Assembly: GCF_913063425.1 (NCBI RefSeq)
Contig: NZ_CAJXYK010000028.1
Span: 1 to 64,000 of the forward strand
Direction: 5' to 3'
Length of the DNA: 64,000 bases
From: an uncultured Thiohalocapsa sp.
GTDB lineage: Bacteria > Pseudomonadota > Gammaproteobacteria > Chromatiales > Chromatiaceae
Part shown: piece by piece, positions 49,294 through 58,487 of the stretch
Position numbering within the stretch: position 1 is the stretch's first letter
Layout: each line of letters starts with the position of its first letter
The notes under the pieces: generated by a model
What the model saw: the letters and a program-made list of their open reading frames with translations, nothing else
Told to the model about the DNA's origin: nothing
Databases searched by the model: none
Translations under genes and position numbers: made by a program

Positions 49294-49866
49294 TCACTGC
49301 GCGCCCTTCGCCTGCCCGGCGGCTTCGGCCCGGGCCTCGGCGGCAACCGCCTCGCCCTCCTTGACCTTGCGCGCAAACAGCCGGCGCATGCGGGCCGGAT
49401 CGACGTTGAAGAGATTACCGCCGCCTTCGAAATGCTGCACGAAGACCTGGCCCACCGCGTAGGTCAGCGCCCCGCCGCCCACTGCGACACTGCCGCTGCC
49501 GAGCAGTGAGCCGATGCCCGGCATCAGCTTGGCGCCGGAGCTGAGCCCCACCACGGCCAGTACCGGCGCGCCACCGGCCAGCAGTGACGTGATGATGGCG
49601 CGGGTGCGGACCTCGTCGAAGTCCACCGCATAGAGCTGCGAGAGACCGCGCACCATCGCGACCTGGTTGCCCACCAACAGGGCCAGGTCGAACAGGGGCA
49701 GGGGTACCAGCCCAAGCGTGGTGGCGACCAGCACATGGTTCTTGATCCGAATATCCGCCTGCCGACGCAGGGTCGCGGCCTCGGCGGCGTCGATCTCCTG
49801 CTCCACCTGGTCTTCCGGGTTGGCTTCGGCAGCGGTCGCCGAGGCTGTTGCTTGTTGCTGGGTCAT
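49294..49866 (-). CDS. DUF697-family membrane protein (paralog 2)
   Basis: ATG 49866 has AGGAG 9 nt upstream, giving 190 residues. A Gln/Ala/Glu-rich N-terminus is followed by the DUF697 core: RIKNHVLVATTLGLVPLPLF, then a second hydrophobic run, KLMPGIGSLLGSGSVAVGGG and YAVGQVFVQHFEGGGNL, with a basic end. It opens the operon with SPFH and the substrate-binding lipoprotein. It is more similar to paralog 3 than to paralog 1 in the KLMPGIG stretch. The biochemical role is unknown; it is probably an inner-membrane protein. Confidence 0.85.
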   Translation of the reverse strand: MTQQQATASATAAEANPEDQVEQEIDAAEAATLRRQADIRIKNHVLVATTLGLVPLPLFDLALLVGNQVAMVRGLSQLYAVDFDEVRTRAIITSLLAGGAPVLAVVGLSSGAKLMPGIGSLLGSGSVAVGGGALTYAVGQVFVQHFEGGGNLFNVDPARMRRLFARKVKEGEAVAAEARAEAAGQAKGAQ

Positions 49867-50441
49867 CTGCGTGAGCTCCTGTGGGTATCCGGTTGCCGCA
49901 GGTAAAACGGCACCGCGGCATGCGCAGCAGCACAGCGGCGTGCGTCGTTGGCAAGTCTGGTCGTGTCGCCCTGGTGTGGGCGGTCCCCAGAGCACTGTAG
50001 GAGGTGGTCTCGGTCGCCACAATCGACCCTTGCTCGACGACACAGCCCCCACCCCGCAGCCGAAGCCCCGGCTCCTCATTCCAGCAATCGGGCTGAATCA
50101 ATGGCTTATGCTTGAGCGACGCAGGCGCAGTACAGGGAGCTGCGCCGGGGAGCCGCTTGCGCAGCGCAACGAAAACTCTTGCTGGGCAAACCGCGCCGGC
50201 GCCTGTCCTCTGTCGTCTGATAGTGAGGTCTTGCGGGAAGCTCCATAATGGTGGTGAGTGGGGGGCTGCCTGACCTGGCGTTTGCAGAGCCTCCGCGGCT
50301 GGGTCCGCCGACCCGCCGAGCGCCGTCCGGGCCATATTGCCAGCGTCGCCACTGCCACCGGCGCGCCGGTCCAGCGCGGACGCCCGGGACCACCGCCATG
50401 GTCTGGACGTTGACTCCAAGCGAGAAACAGAGACACGAAGC
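49867..50441. promoter_or_regulatory. Divergent intergenic region between DUF697/SPFH operon and response regulator
   Basis: This 575-bp stretch holds no convincing gene. It must contain promoters for both directions. The perfect palindrome TTGCGC-A-GCGCAA (50157-50169) overlaps a second pair of arms, GCTGCGC/GCGCAGC (50139-50145 and 50159-50165), a plausible operator for the neighbouring AraC-type regulator. Promoter boxes are not clear enough to place. Confidence 0.45.
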
Positions 50442-51404
50442 ATGATGACTCAAGTTGCAGCCCCTGCGTTGGAGGGGCGCGCCGTCGCCAAGCCCCAGCG
50501 AGCCGTCGCGACAGCCACGCCTGCGATCAGCGATCACGGCGCATTCATCGGGTCCGACCCGGATGCCGCAAAGCAGGACCTCGGGCGCGCGGACGGCCCT
50601 GCCCACCTGCTGGTGGTCGACGACGAGCCCGATGGCCTCGAGCTCGTCATCGCCCATCTGCGCGACTACGATTTCGCCGTCAGCACTGCGCTGAGCGGCA
50701 CCGAGGCCCTTGCGGCCGCCGGGGATGCGCTGCCGGATCTGATCCTGCTGGACGTGACCCTGCCCGGTCTCGACGGCTTCGAAGTCCTGCGCCGCCTGAA
50801 GCAGGCGCCTGCCACCGCGACGATTCCCGTGCTCATGGTGACCGGTCACCGCGATACCGAGCACAAGGTGCGTTGCTTCGAGCTCGGTGCCGCTGACTAC
50901 CTGGTCAAGCCGGTGGCGGAGGCAGAGCTCAAGGCGCGCGTGACGACGCAGCTGCGCCAGCACCGCTTGCGCCAAGCACTGTCGACGCGGCTGCGCAGCT
51001 ACGAGGAGCGCTTCGGCCCCTTGGACGAGGCCGCAGCGGGCGCCGCCGGCGAGTTGGGGTCGCGCACGGACGTCGAGCTGCTGCTGCGCGCCCGGCAGAT
51101 CCTGCGCGAACGGCTTGCCGATCCACCCTCGTTGACGGAGCTCGCACGCCTCATCGGCACCAATCAGCCCCGCCTGTCGAAGGGCTTTCGCAACCTGTTC
51201 GGCACCACCGTTTACGGCTTCGTGCGCGAGTCGCGACTGCGGCGCGCGCGCGCGCTGCTCGCCGAGACGAACCTGCCCGTCAAGAGCATTGCGCTGGACG
51301 TGGGCTACCGTGGCACCAGCGATCTGACGCGTGCCGTCAAGGGTCACTGGGGCCTCACCCCCACCGCGCTGCGTCAGCGGCTGAAAGCAGCGCCGGAGCG
51401 TTGA
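50442..51404 (+). CDS. Response regulator with AraC-family DNA-binding domain
   Basis: From ATG 50442 (or 50445) the product is about 320 residues. The receiver domain shows the acidic pair in LLVVDDEPDG, the phospho-acceptor Asp in LILLDVTLPGLDGFE and the Lys in DYLVKPV. The C-terminal helix-turn-helix pair is of AraC type (SLTELARLIGTNQPRLSKGF and SIALDVGYRGTSDLTRAVKG). A partner kinase is not visible. It lies divergent to the DUF697-SPFH-lipoprotein operon and 113 bp upstream of the second SPFH gene, so it could control both; that is inference. Confidence 0.9.
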   Translation: MMTQVAAPALEGRAVAKPQRAVATATPAISDHGAFIGSDPDAAKQDLGRADGPAHLLVVDDEPDGLELVIAHLRDYDFAVSTALSGTEALAAAGDALPDLILLDVTLPGLDGFEVLRRLKQAPATATIPVLMVTGHRDTEHKVRCFELGAADYLVKPVAEAELKARVTTQLRQHRLRQALSTRLRSYEERFGPLDEAAAGAAGELGSRTDVELLLRARQILRERLADPPSLTELARLIGTNQPRLSKGFRNLFGTTVYGFVRESRLRRARALLAETNLPVKSIALDVGYRGTSDLTRAVKGHWGLTPTALRQRLKAAPER

Positions 51405-51517
51405 CCATGTGCGGAGCGCAGCCGCGCGTCCGTGCGCGTCTCTGATGTGCCGCATGCCATGCGCGCAGCGTCCCCGGCACCGATCCGGCTGATGCCCCCG
51501 ATGCACCGCCCGCACCC

Positions 51518-52546
51518 ATGAGCCCGGACGCCGACGCCCGGGTCACCGACGGCCTTGACGACGAGGACCCGGCTGCCGGCCGGCGCCGGCGGCTGCGGCG
51601 CTGGCTCGGGGCGCGGATGCCCTTCGTGTCCATTGCGCTGCAAGTGCTGCTGCTGCTGGTGATCCTGTTCGCGGACCGGATCTTCATCCGCATCAAGGCC
51701 GGCGAGGCCGGGGTGCATTGGAACCGCTTCACCGGTACGCAGGTGGACAAGGTCTACGGCGAGGGCCTGCACATCATCAGCCCGCTGGACACAATGACCC
51801 ACTACGAGGTCCGCAAGCAGGTGGCGCGACACAGCCTGGAGGTGCTCTCCAACGAGGGACTGACGCTGACATTGGACCTCGCCATCCGCTACCAGCCGGA
51901 GTACGCCCTGCTCGGCATGCTGCACGAGCGCGTCGGCCCCGAGTACCTGACCCGCGTGGTGGTGCCGCAAACCGAGTCCGTGCTGCGCAAGCACCTGGGC
52001 AACGCCAGCGCGGAGGCCATCTACACCAACCAGGACGGCCTGCTCACCCGCGCCATGCTCGCAGCCATGGAAGAGATCGGCCGCAACTTCGTCGCCGTCG
52101 AGGACATCATCATCCGTCGCATCCAGCTGCCGGACAGCGTGCGTGTCGCCATCGAGGACAAGATCACGCAGCAGCAGCTCCTGTTGTCGTATGCATTCCG
52201 CCAGCGCACGGCCGAGCGCGAAGCGGAGCGCAAGCGCATCGAGGCCGGCGGCATTGCCGACTACCAGCGCATCGTCAACGAGACCCTGAGCGAGGACCTG
52301 CTGGACTACCAGGGCATCCGCGCCACCCGGGAGCTCGCGGCGTCCGCCAACGGCAAGACCGTCGTCATCGGTGCCCGCGGCGACCTGGCCCTGCCGATTT
52401 TCCTCAATGACAGCAACGCCGCGAAGGCGTCCTCGGCGGCGGGCGCAGCGCCAGCCGCAACCGGTGATGCACCCCCTGGCGTGGACCAGGTGCCCGCGGG
52501 CGCTTACGAGACCCTCCAGGACCCGAGCGATCCGAGCGTGCGGTGA
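51518..52546 (+). CDS. SPFH/prohibitin-family membrane protein (paralog 2)
   Basis: This 342-residue protein has a membrane anchor near residues 34-52 (MPFVSIALQVLLLLVILFA) and an SPFH domain closely parallel to paralog 1: FIRIKAGEAGVHWNRFTG, ISPLDTMTHYEVRKQ, EYLTRVVVPQTESVLRKHL and EREAERKRIEAGGI. An Ala/Pro-rich tail of about 55 residues is extra. It follows the response regulator by 113 bp on the same strand. The two SPFH proteins could assemble into a hetero-oligomeric ring as HflK/HflC or prohibitins do, although no protease gene is present here. Confidence 0.9.
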   Translation: MSPDADARVTDGLDDEDPAAGRRRRLRRWLGARMPFVSIALQVLLLLVILFADRIFIRIKAGEAGVHWNRFTGTQVDKVYGEGLHIISPLDTMTHYEVRKQVARHSLEVLSNEGLTLTLDLAIRYQPEYALLGMLHERVGPEYLTRVVVPQTESVLRKHLGNASAEAIYTNQDGLLTRAMLAAMEEIGRNFVAVEDIIIRRIQLPDSVRVAIEDKITQQQLLLSYAFRQRTAEREAERKRIEAGGIADYQRIVNETLSEDLLDYQGIRATRELAASANGKTVVIGARGDLALPIFLNDSNAAKASSAAGAAPAATGDAPPGVDQVPAGAYETLQDPSDPSVR

Positions 52547-52618
52547 GATGCGGCCCAACCGCCGCAGCGTCGGGATGATCGAGCCAGCGTCACGACTGAA
52601 AGACCCGGACACGCTCCG

Positions 52619-52657
52619 GCGGCGGCAGCCCGGTTGCCGCCGCGAGCGCTAGCGCTC
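52619..52657. terminator. GC-rich hairpin and adjacent palindrome between convergent genes
   Basis: A 9-bp stem GCGGCGGCA/TGCCGCCGC (52619-52627 and 52635-52643) is followed directly by a perfect 14-bp palindrome, GAGCGCTAGCGCTC (52644-52657), which overlaps the stop codon of the diguanylate cyclase. It lies between the convergent SPFH and cyclase genes. There is no T-tract, so the terminator role is tentative. Confidence 0.4.
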
Positions 52658-54130
52658 CTCGCCGACAACGCGATTGCGTCCCGCCGACTTGGCGCGATAC
52701 AGCTGCCGATCGGCTGCCATGATGATCGTCTCACTCCAATGCGGTGGATTCTGTGCGTAGAACAGATAGCCGATTGACACCCGATATGAAACAAGCTCCC
52801 CGGATGGAAGCGCTACGGGCCCTGTGTCAGCCTGTATTCGACAGGCTTCCAACGCGGCTCTGAAGTCTTCTGCGCATACGCCCGCGCAAACCACCAAAAA
52901 CTCCTCGCCGCCATAGCGGATGAGCCAATCGCTCTCGCGTTTGAAGTTGGAGCGCAGGACATCAGCAAAGGTCGCGAGACAGCGATCCCCGGCTGCGTGA
53001 CCGTAACGGTCGTTGATCAGCTTGAAGTGGTCGAGATCAATCAGCGCGACTCCGAGTCCGCGCCGTTGGCGTGATGGGAGTGTCACCAGGTCAGGGAGAA
53101 CGTTATCGAGAAAGTAGCGATTCCTGAGCTTTGTCAATGGATCCGTTTTCGTCAGTCGCTTGAGCTCGGCGTTGGCTTCATCAAGCTTTTGGTTGGCTCG
53201 CTTCAGGCGAGCGTTGGAATACAGAAAATACGAACCGAAAAGCAGAAAAAGAACAACAAAGGGGCGAATCTCTCGCCAATCAACCTTGACGTCATACTCG
53301 ACGTGAAGCCACTTCACCAACAGCTCGTTGAGCGTACGCTCATCAATTGTCGACAGCGCGTAATTCATGATCCGGAATAATTCAGGCTTGTCTGCACGAA
53401 CAGCCATACTGGTTGGAAACGAGACGTCGAGATGGCCGGCAACCTTTAAATTACTCAGTCCAAGCCTGCTGATCGCGTAGCTGCAAACCGGCAGAAAATC
53501 CGTAAATGCATAGATCTCTCCCTTGGAGACACGGATCAGTCCGTCATCCACAGTAGCGACTTCCACGATATTGACATCGCCATAGGTTTGGCGAATCAGA
53601 GGAATGGTTGGATAACCGGACGGGATCGCGATTGTCCGGTGTTTGATGTCACGAAAACTGAGCTGCATCGGCTCATCGTTGCGCGTGATGTAGACGTTTC
53701 TCAAATCCAAAAACGAGGGTGATGTCCTGCGCAGATGGCTGGGCCTCTCACCCTCGACCGTATCGGATGTGAGCACGTCGCACTCACCGGCTGCAATCGC
53801 CGCCAGCGATTGGCTGTAATCCTGCGTTGGCACAAGCTCGAAATGTACGCTCAGGCGCTCGGCGATGATCGCAAGAATGTCGGCGATGACACCGACATGC
53901 TGACCAGACCGATCGATTCCCTCCAGCGGCATCCAATGCGGATCGACGCATATTCTGATGGTCCTATTCTGCGCCAGATAGACACGATCGGCGCCTGACA
54001 GCTCATTGGCGTCGATCACCGGCGCCGCCTTGCCGTAATCTGCGGTTGATGACAGCAGGACCGGTAAGCAGCACAGGATCATGACAGCGGCTCCGGCAGC
54101 TATGCCATGCATCTGCAACAGTTTCTGCAT
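52649..54130 (-). CDS. Diguanylate cyclase with periplasmic substrate-binding (SBP_bac_3) sensor
   Basis: From ATG 54130 the protein is 493 residues; a TTG at 54193 would add 21. After a signal/anchor helix, an extracellular binding domain (about residues 50-270, NRTIRICVDPHWMPLEGID, GECDVLTSDTVEGER) resembles amino-acid binding proteins. A transmembrane segment (IRPFVVLFLLFGSYFLYS) and coiled coil lead to a GGDEF domain with the active-site GGEEF in RYGGEEFLVV. An inhibitory RxxD site (RESD) lies five residues before it. It should make c-di-GMP in response to a small molecule, with product inhibition. The base composition looks more AT-rich than its neighbours, hinting at separate origin. 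Confidence 0.92.
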   Translation of the reverse strand: MQKLLQMHGIAAGAAVMILCCLPVLLSSTADYGKAAPVIDANELSGADRVYLAQNRTIRICVDPHWMPLEGIDRSGQHVGVIADILAIIAERLSVHFELVPTQDYSQSLAAIAAGECDVLTSDTVEGERPSHLRRTSPSFLDLRNVYITRNDEPMQLSFRDIKHRTIAIPSGYPTIPLIRQTYGDVNIVEVATVDDGLIRVSKGEIYAFTDFLPVCSYAISRLGLSNLKVAGHLDVSFPTSMAVRADKPELFRIMNYALSTIDERTLNELLVKWLHVEYDVKVDWREIRPFVVLFLLFGSYFLYSNARLKRANQKLDEANAELKRLTKTDPLTKLRNRYFLDNVLPDLVTLPSRQRRGLGVALIDLDHFKLINDRYGHAAGDRCLATFADVLRSNFKRESDWLIRYGGEEFLVVCAGVCAEDFRAALEACRIQADTGPVALPSGELVSYRVSIGYLFYAQNPPHWSETIIMAADRQLYRAKSAGRNRVVGEER

Positions 54131-54282
54131 CGCTCGAAACCCGCGAAGGTCGAAAGCTGCGGATGAGCATTCTATTACGCATGGGAAATCCAAGCCACGC
54201 GCTGCGCCGAGGTTGGCGCGGGAGAGGACAACAGCGGGGTAGGATGTGTGGTTAACGCCGAGCAGCGAGGCTGACGGGCGTC

Positions 54283-54400
54283 GGGGGCGGTGCGCGAACG
54301 GGTGCAGCGGGCGCGGCGGAGGCGCTCGGGTCGTCGGTCAGGTCAGGGCCCAAGACGACGGCCGCCGCCCACAGGGGCGAGGTTGGGGCGTGCACTCCGA
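54283..54400 (-). pseudogene. IS91-family transposase C-terminal remnant
   Basis: About 105 bp (54283-54388) repeats 55487-55590 at high identity. In the longer copy, this stretch encodes the end of an IS91-type transposase (APDSPPRAAAVVLGPDLTDD). The copy here has lost the frame and most of the gene. Together the two copies bracket the toxin-antitoxin pair. Confidence 0.6.
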
Positions 54401-54677
54401 GACCATGACCCCGTTGATGGGCTCACAGGGGTAGCTGGGCCACCAGCCGATGACGCAAAGGTCGCTCCTTCGGAACCAACCCGCTGTTTTTACTTGTTCT
54501 GATGCGATGCCCCCGCATCGCCACCGACATATCCTGCGACTTGGCCGTCGGTGGCCGAGGCGCGCTCGCGCGAGCTGTTCATGCTTGAGCGCGAAGGCCG
54601 GTACCGGCGCATCGATCCGGTAAAGCGGAGCGATTTGCAGTCGCAGGTGTCCCGGGCTGTACTTGTGCTAGGCTGTC

Positions 54678-54695
54678 GGTACTGTTTTCGGTACC
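54678..54695. promoter_or_regulatory. GGTAC-N8-GTACC inverted repeat upstream of the antitoxin gene
   Basis: The arms at 54678-54682 and 54691-54695 lie 21 bp before the antitoxin ATG. Phd-type antitoxins normally repress their own operon through such palindromes, so this is the likely operator. Promoter boxes are not clear. Confidence 0.5.
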
Positions 54696-54715
54696 ATCGG
54701 CCTCGGGGGCAGACG

Positions 54716-55036
54716 ATGAAGACGATACCTGCGCAAGAGATAAAGCGCCGTGGCATCTCCGCGGTGGACGAGCTGCTGCAGGAGGGACCGGTTGCAGTGA
54801 TCAAGCAAAACCGGCCCCGTTATGTGGTGATGACGGTCGATGGCTACCGGCGCCTGGCCCGCGGCCAGACCCAAGCCGCGGCCGCCGCCAGCGCCTGGGA
54901 CTGGCTCGACAAGCCCACCGCCGACCGCGCCCATGCTGCGCGAACCAAGGCGGACATCGACGCCGCGTTGGCGCGTGAGCGCGAGGCTTGGGACTGCAAC
55001 GGCGACGGGAACGGCGCCGGGGACACCGACGGGTGA
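54716..55036 (+). CDS. Phd/YefM-type antitoxin
   Basis: ATG 54716 has a GGGGG ribosome site and starts the family-typical MKTIPAQEIKRRGISAVDEL. The first half (residues 1-45) is the Phd DNA-binding fold (VAVIKQNRPRYVVMTVDGYRRL). The second half is Ala/Gln-rich then acidic, suited to blocking the toxin. Length is 106 residues, slightly longer than usual. Its TGA overlaps the GTG of the PIN toxin. It should repress its operon and neutralise the toxin until degraded. An in-frame extension to 54551 does not resemble the family. Confidence 0.87.
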   Translation: MKTIPAQEIKRRGISAVDELLQEGPVAVIKQNRPRYVVMTVDGYRRLARGQTQAAAAASAWDWLDKPTADRAHAARTKADIDAALAREREAWDCNGDGNGAGDTDG

Positions 55037-55455
55037 TCCTGTTCCTCGACGCCTGCGCGGTCATATACCTGATCGAATCCGAGGCCACCTTCCACGCCCG
55101 CGTCGTGACAACCCTGCGCGACCTGCGCCAGCGCTTCCCCGACGCACGCCTGGCCGTCTCGCGGTTGAGCCTGCTGGAATGCCTGGTCAAGCCGATGCGC
55201 GACGGCGCCACCGAGCTGATCGCCGAGTACCGCGCGTTCTTCGCGGCCGGTGACCTGCTGGTCGTGGAGCTGGACGCCGGGGTCTTGGAACTGGCCCTGA
55301 CGCTGCGCGCCCGCGACGGGCTGCGCACGCCGGATGCATTGCAGGCCGCCAGTGCCTTGACGCTGCCGGCGGCTGGGCATCGGTTCCTCACCAACGACCG
55401 GCGCTTCGCGCGGGTTCCGGCACTGACGGTCATCGATCTCGGCGAGGTGCCATGA
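55033..55455 (+). CDS. PIN-domain (VapC-like) toxin
   Basis: GTG 55033 overlaps the antitoxin stop (GTGA). The 140-residue product has the PIN acidic set: Asp in VILFLDACAVIYL, Glu in LSLLECLVKP, Asp in GLRTPDALQAA and Asp in FLTNDRRF. These coordinate Mg2+/Mn2+ for endoribonuclease activity. The pairing of a Phd-type antitoxin with a PIN toxin is common. The pair sits between IS91-family remnants, which suggests it arrived as an accessory cassette. Confidence 0.9.
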   Translation: MILFLDACAVIYLIESEATFHARVVTTLRDLRQRFPDARLAVSRLSLLECLVKPMRDGATELIAEYRAFFAAGDLLVVELDAGVLELALTLRARDGLRTPDALQAASALTLPAAGHRFLTNDRRFARVPALTVIDLGEVP

Positions 55456-55486
55456 CCCAGAGGCAGCGCACCGGGGAGCGAGCGCT

Positions 55487-56310
55487 CGGGGCGGTGCGCG
55501 AGGGGGGTGCAGGGAGCGCGGCGGAGGCGCTCGGGTCGTCGGTCAGGTCAGGCCCCAAGACCACGGCCGCCGCCCGCGGGGGCGAGTCGGGGGCGAGCAC
55601 GCGAGGGCAGCGACGGCGATGCCGCCTGGGCGGCGGGATCAGCCCCGGGAGATGGGCAATCAGCTCCAGTGGCGGGCGCGCACAGTCGGCGGGGCAACAA
55701 AGGACGGATTGCGGAAGATCACCGGCATCCTGCCCCGGCGCTAACCCCCGTCGATGATGCAGCAGCGGCAGTGGATATGGCGGTTGAGGGACGCACCGAA
55801 GCGGTGGATAGAGCTCACCGCCCGGAAGCGAGCCTGCGCACCGGCAGCGCTGCCCTTGCGCAGACGGGCCGCGATGACGCGCAGCAGGATGTGCAGCACG
55901 GCGCCGATCACCGACGGCTCGCGCGCCCCCTGATCTCAACAGGGCCAGCGCAGCCGTTTGGGCACCGAGAGGCCCTGCCGGCGCACCGGCGACGGCGGGA
56001 AGACGTGATCGACCCGGTGCGCCGCGCTCTCCGCCATCCACCGGGCGTTGCACGATGGGCACAGCCACGCCCCTTGCACGAGAACGCAACCGGCAAGCCG
56101 TGCCCGCAGTCCGGACATCTGCCACGGGCCACGCCATAGGCGAGGATGCCGCACTCGGGGTAACGACGACATTCGCGCTCGACATAGGCCGACACGCGCT
56201 GCGCATCCCAGTCGTTTTCAGCCGCGAGTGCGAGATAGGTCTCCAGCTGCTGCTGGACCGGGCAACCAATTCCTCAGTGCGGGCGCGCTTGTCTACGCGC
56301 CCCAGGGGCT
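55487..56310 (-). pseudogene. IS91-family (HUH, Y1/Y2) transposase, multiply frameshifted
   Basis: Read on the minus strand from about 56300, successive frames give an N-terminal zinc-binding region (YPECGILAYGVARGRCPDCG, VAFSCKGRG) and CPSCNARWMAESAAHRVDHVF in another frame. Then come a RFGASLNRHIHCHCCIIDGG block containing the HUH (His-x-His) motif near 55755-55800, and the C-terminal HLPGLIPPPRRHRHRR-like and APDSPPRAAAVVLGP stretches. Stops and frame changes separate these. The family moves by rolling-circle transposition and can mobilise adjacent DNA. Boundaries are approximate. Confidence 0.8.
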
Positions 56311-57884
56311 CAGCTGATCGACGTCCAGTCCGCCTGCACCAGGTTGCGCGCGCGCCGATCAAAGATCAGCCCCAGCTCGATCAGCCCCTTGCTCGGCAGG
56401 CCGCGGTACTTTTCGCTGTAGCCGCGGGCCTTGATCTGCGCCAGCGCGGGGTTTTCGCCGGGCTCGGCGTCGGACGCCGAGCCGGCCGCGTCGACCTTGA
56501 TCTCGATGCAGTAAACGTAGCCCGCGAGCTTGACGGTCAGGTCCACCTGGCCGCGGTTGGAGGTGTCTTCGGGGATGACCTCGGCGTTGAGGCTGGCGAA
56601 GAAGGCGTAGAGGACGCTGGCGTAGTAGCCCTCGGTCTCAGGCAGATCGGCGTGGATGAAGTTGCGCCAGGTCACGCCCGCGAACAGGCGCTCGATGGCG
56701 GCGATCAGGCCGGGCAGGTCGCCCTGGCTCATGACATCGTAGAGGCCGTCCTGCAGGGCATCGCGCCCGGCGGGCAGGGTGCCGATATAGCCGTCGATGA
56801 GGTGATCGGCCAGGGCCATGCGCACCTCCTGGTTCGGCAGGCGCAGGCGGTAGCGGATGCGCGAGCGATGCCAGCGGGTGCTGTCGATGGTCAGATAGCC
56901 GGTCTGGAACAGGAGCGTGATGGGGTCGATGCGCTCGATGTCGAAGGAGTCGAGGATCTCCTCGCTGGCCTCGATGCCCTCCAGGTCCGGCAGGAAGGTG
57001 GCGCGCCGCGGCAGCAGCTCGACCAGGAAGCGCGGGTTGCCGGTCTCGAACCAGTAGTTGCGGTACTCCTGTCCCTCGCCGATGAACAACAGGATGTCGA
57101 ACGGGTTGTAGACCGGTTCGCCCAGGAAGCCGTAGCCGTTGTACCAGGCCTTGAGCCGGTCCCAATCGACGCCCTTGAGGTGATCGCCGAAGGCGGTCTC
57201 CAGGTCGCGCTGGGTGTAGCCGCAGATGGTCCCGAAGCCCTTCGACAAGGTGATGTCGCGCAGCTGGTTGAGCCCGGAGAAGAGGCTGACCTTGCTGAAT
57301 TTCGATACCCCGGTCATGAACACCAGCCGGATATGGGCATCCTGCCCCTTGATCGCCGAGTAGAGGTTCTTCAGGCCCTCGCGCAGCGCGGCGGCCTGGT
57401 CGACGTCGGTGATGTTGTCGAGGATCGGCTTGTCGTATTCGTCGACCAGCACGACGACGCGCTCGCCGGCTGCTTGGTGGGCGCGGCCGATGAGCTCGGC
57501 GAAGCAGCCGGCGATGCTCTTGGCCTCGCAGCGCACGCCGAGGCGGTCTTGATTCTCTGCCAGGCGCTCGCGGATCGCCTCGTCCAGCGCCGCGCGGCTG
57601 TCGAGCACGCCGCCGGAGAAGTCGAGCCGGATGACCGGGTGGCGGCGCGACCAGTCCCACTGGTCATGGACATGGAGCCCCCGAAACAGCGCCTCGCTGC
57701 CCTCGAACAGCTCTTTCAAGGTGTCCAGGAACAGGCTCTTGCCGAAGCGGCGCGGGCGCGACAGGAAGAAATAGGTGCCGCTTTGCGCGAGCGATTGGGC
57801 ATGGGCGGTCTTGTCGACATAGACATAGCCTTCCTCAATGATCTTGCGGAAGGTCTGGATGCCGATGGGGAGCTTTTTCAACAT
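56310..57884 (-). CDS. AAA-ATPase / PD-(D/E)XK nuclease-like protein (DUF1703 type), copy 1
   Basis: This 524-residue protein begins MLKKLPIGIQTFRKIIEEGY, the usual start of the AAA-ATPase_like/PDDEXK_9 family. A P-loop (SRPRRFGKSL, residues about 41-50), a Walker B (RVVVLVDEYDKPIL) and, near the C-terminus, nuclease residues (VDLTVKLAGYVYCIEIKV) are visible. Family members are widespread and often multicopy; a role in defence or DNA handling is suspected, but none is assigned. Its 3' half is nearly identical in DNA to copy 2 (58851-60431). Its own ribosome site is not obvious. Confidence 0.88.
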   Translation of the reverse strand: MLKKLPIGIQTFRKIIEEGYVYVDKTAHAQSLAQSGTYFFLSRPRRFGKSLFLDTLKELFEGSEALFRGLHVHDQWDWSRRHPVIRLDFSGGVLDSRAALDEAIRERLAENQDRLGVRCEAKSIAGCFAELIGRAHQAAGERVVVLVDEYDKPILDNITDVDQAAALREGLKNLYSAIKGQDAHIRLVFMTGVSKFSKVSLFSGLNQLRDITLSKGFGTICGYTQRDLETAFGDHLKGVDWDRLKAWYNGYGFLGEPVYNPFDILLFIGEGQEYRNYWFETGNPRFLVELLPRRATFLPDLEGIEASEEILDSFDIERIDPITLLFQTGYLTIDSTRWHRSRIRYRLRLPNQEVRMALADHLIDGYIGTLPAGRDALQDGLYDVMSQGDLPGLIAAIERLFAGVTWRNFIHADLPETEGYYASVLYAFFASLNAEVIPEDTSNRGQVDLTVKLAGYVYCIEIKVDAAGSASDAEPGENPALAQIKARGYSEKYRGLPSKGLIELGLIFDRRARNLVQADWTSIS

Positions 57885-57916
57885 GGCGGTGCGTTGGGCC
57901 GACGCAGACGGGGCGC

Positions 57917-58487
57917 TTAGGTTAATCCGCGACGCCGGTCGTTCATACCCTGATCGGTTTGCGGTGCTCCGCCATCCGCTTCGATTGCGCCCTGCGCGGG
58001 CTCCTTGTGCGCCGCCGCTGCCCCCGACCCGCCCCCGTCGAGCCGCCGGGTGGCGATGCCGATGCCGGTCAGCGACTGCGCGAGCCAGCCGAGCTCCACC
58101 AGCCAGAACTTCAGCGCCAGCGGCACCGCCAGCACGCCGAGCGCCGCGCTCAGGCTGAACGCCTTGGCGGTGCGCTCGTTGGCATCAAGGCTGCGCACGA
58201 AGCCGTCGGACAGGTCCCACAGCGCCTCGAGCTGCGCCAGGTCGTCCTCCATCAGCACGACTTGCGCGGCATCGGTGGCCATGGTGGTCGCCCCGCGCAG
58301 GGACACCGAGGCATCGGCCCGGCGCAGCGCAATGGCATCGTTGATGCCGTCGCCGATGAAGCACACCCGCCGGCCCTCGGCCTGAAGCGCCTCGACCCGC
58401 GCCGCCTTCTGCTCCGGCAGGGTGTCGGCGAGCCAGCCATCGAGACCGAGGCGCTCGGCCAGATGGCGGGTCGGCGCCGGGGCATCG
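57917..58487 (-). pseudogene. 3' fragment of a P-type (heavy-metal type) ATPase gene
   Basis: The C-terminal part of a P-type ATPase is readable without interruption: the phosphatase-like hinge (GLDGWLADTLPEQKAARVEAL), the conserved GDGINDAIALRRAD and the two final membrane helices (FSLSAALGVLAVPLALKFWLV). The sequence then stops resembling the family at about 58487, so 60-80% of the gene is missing. No product is expected. It lies between the two AAA/PD-(D/E)XK copies, consistent with local rearrangement. Confidence 0.8.
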
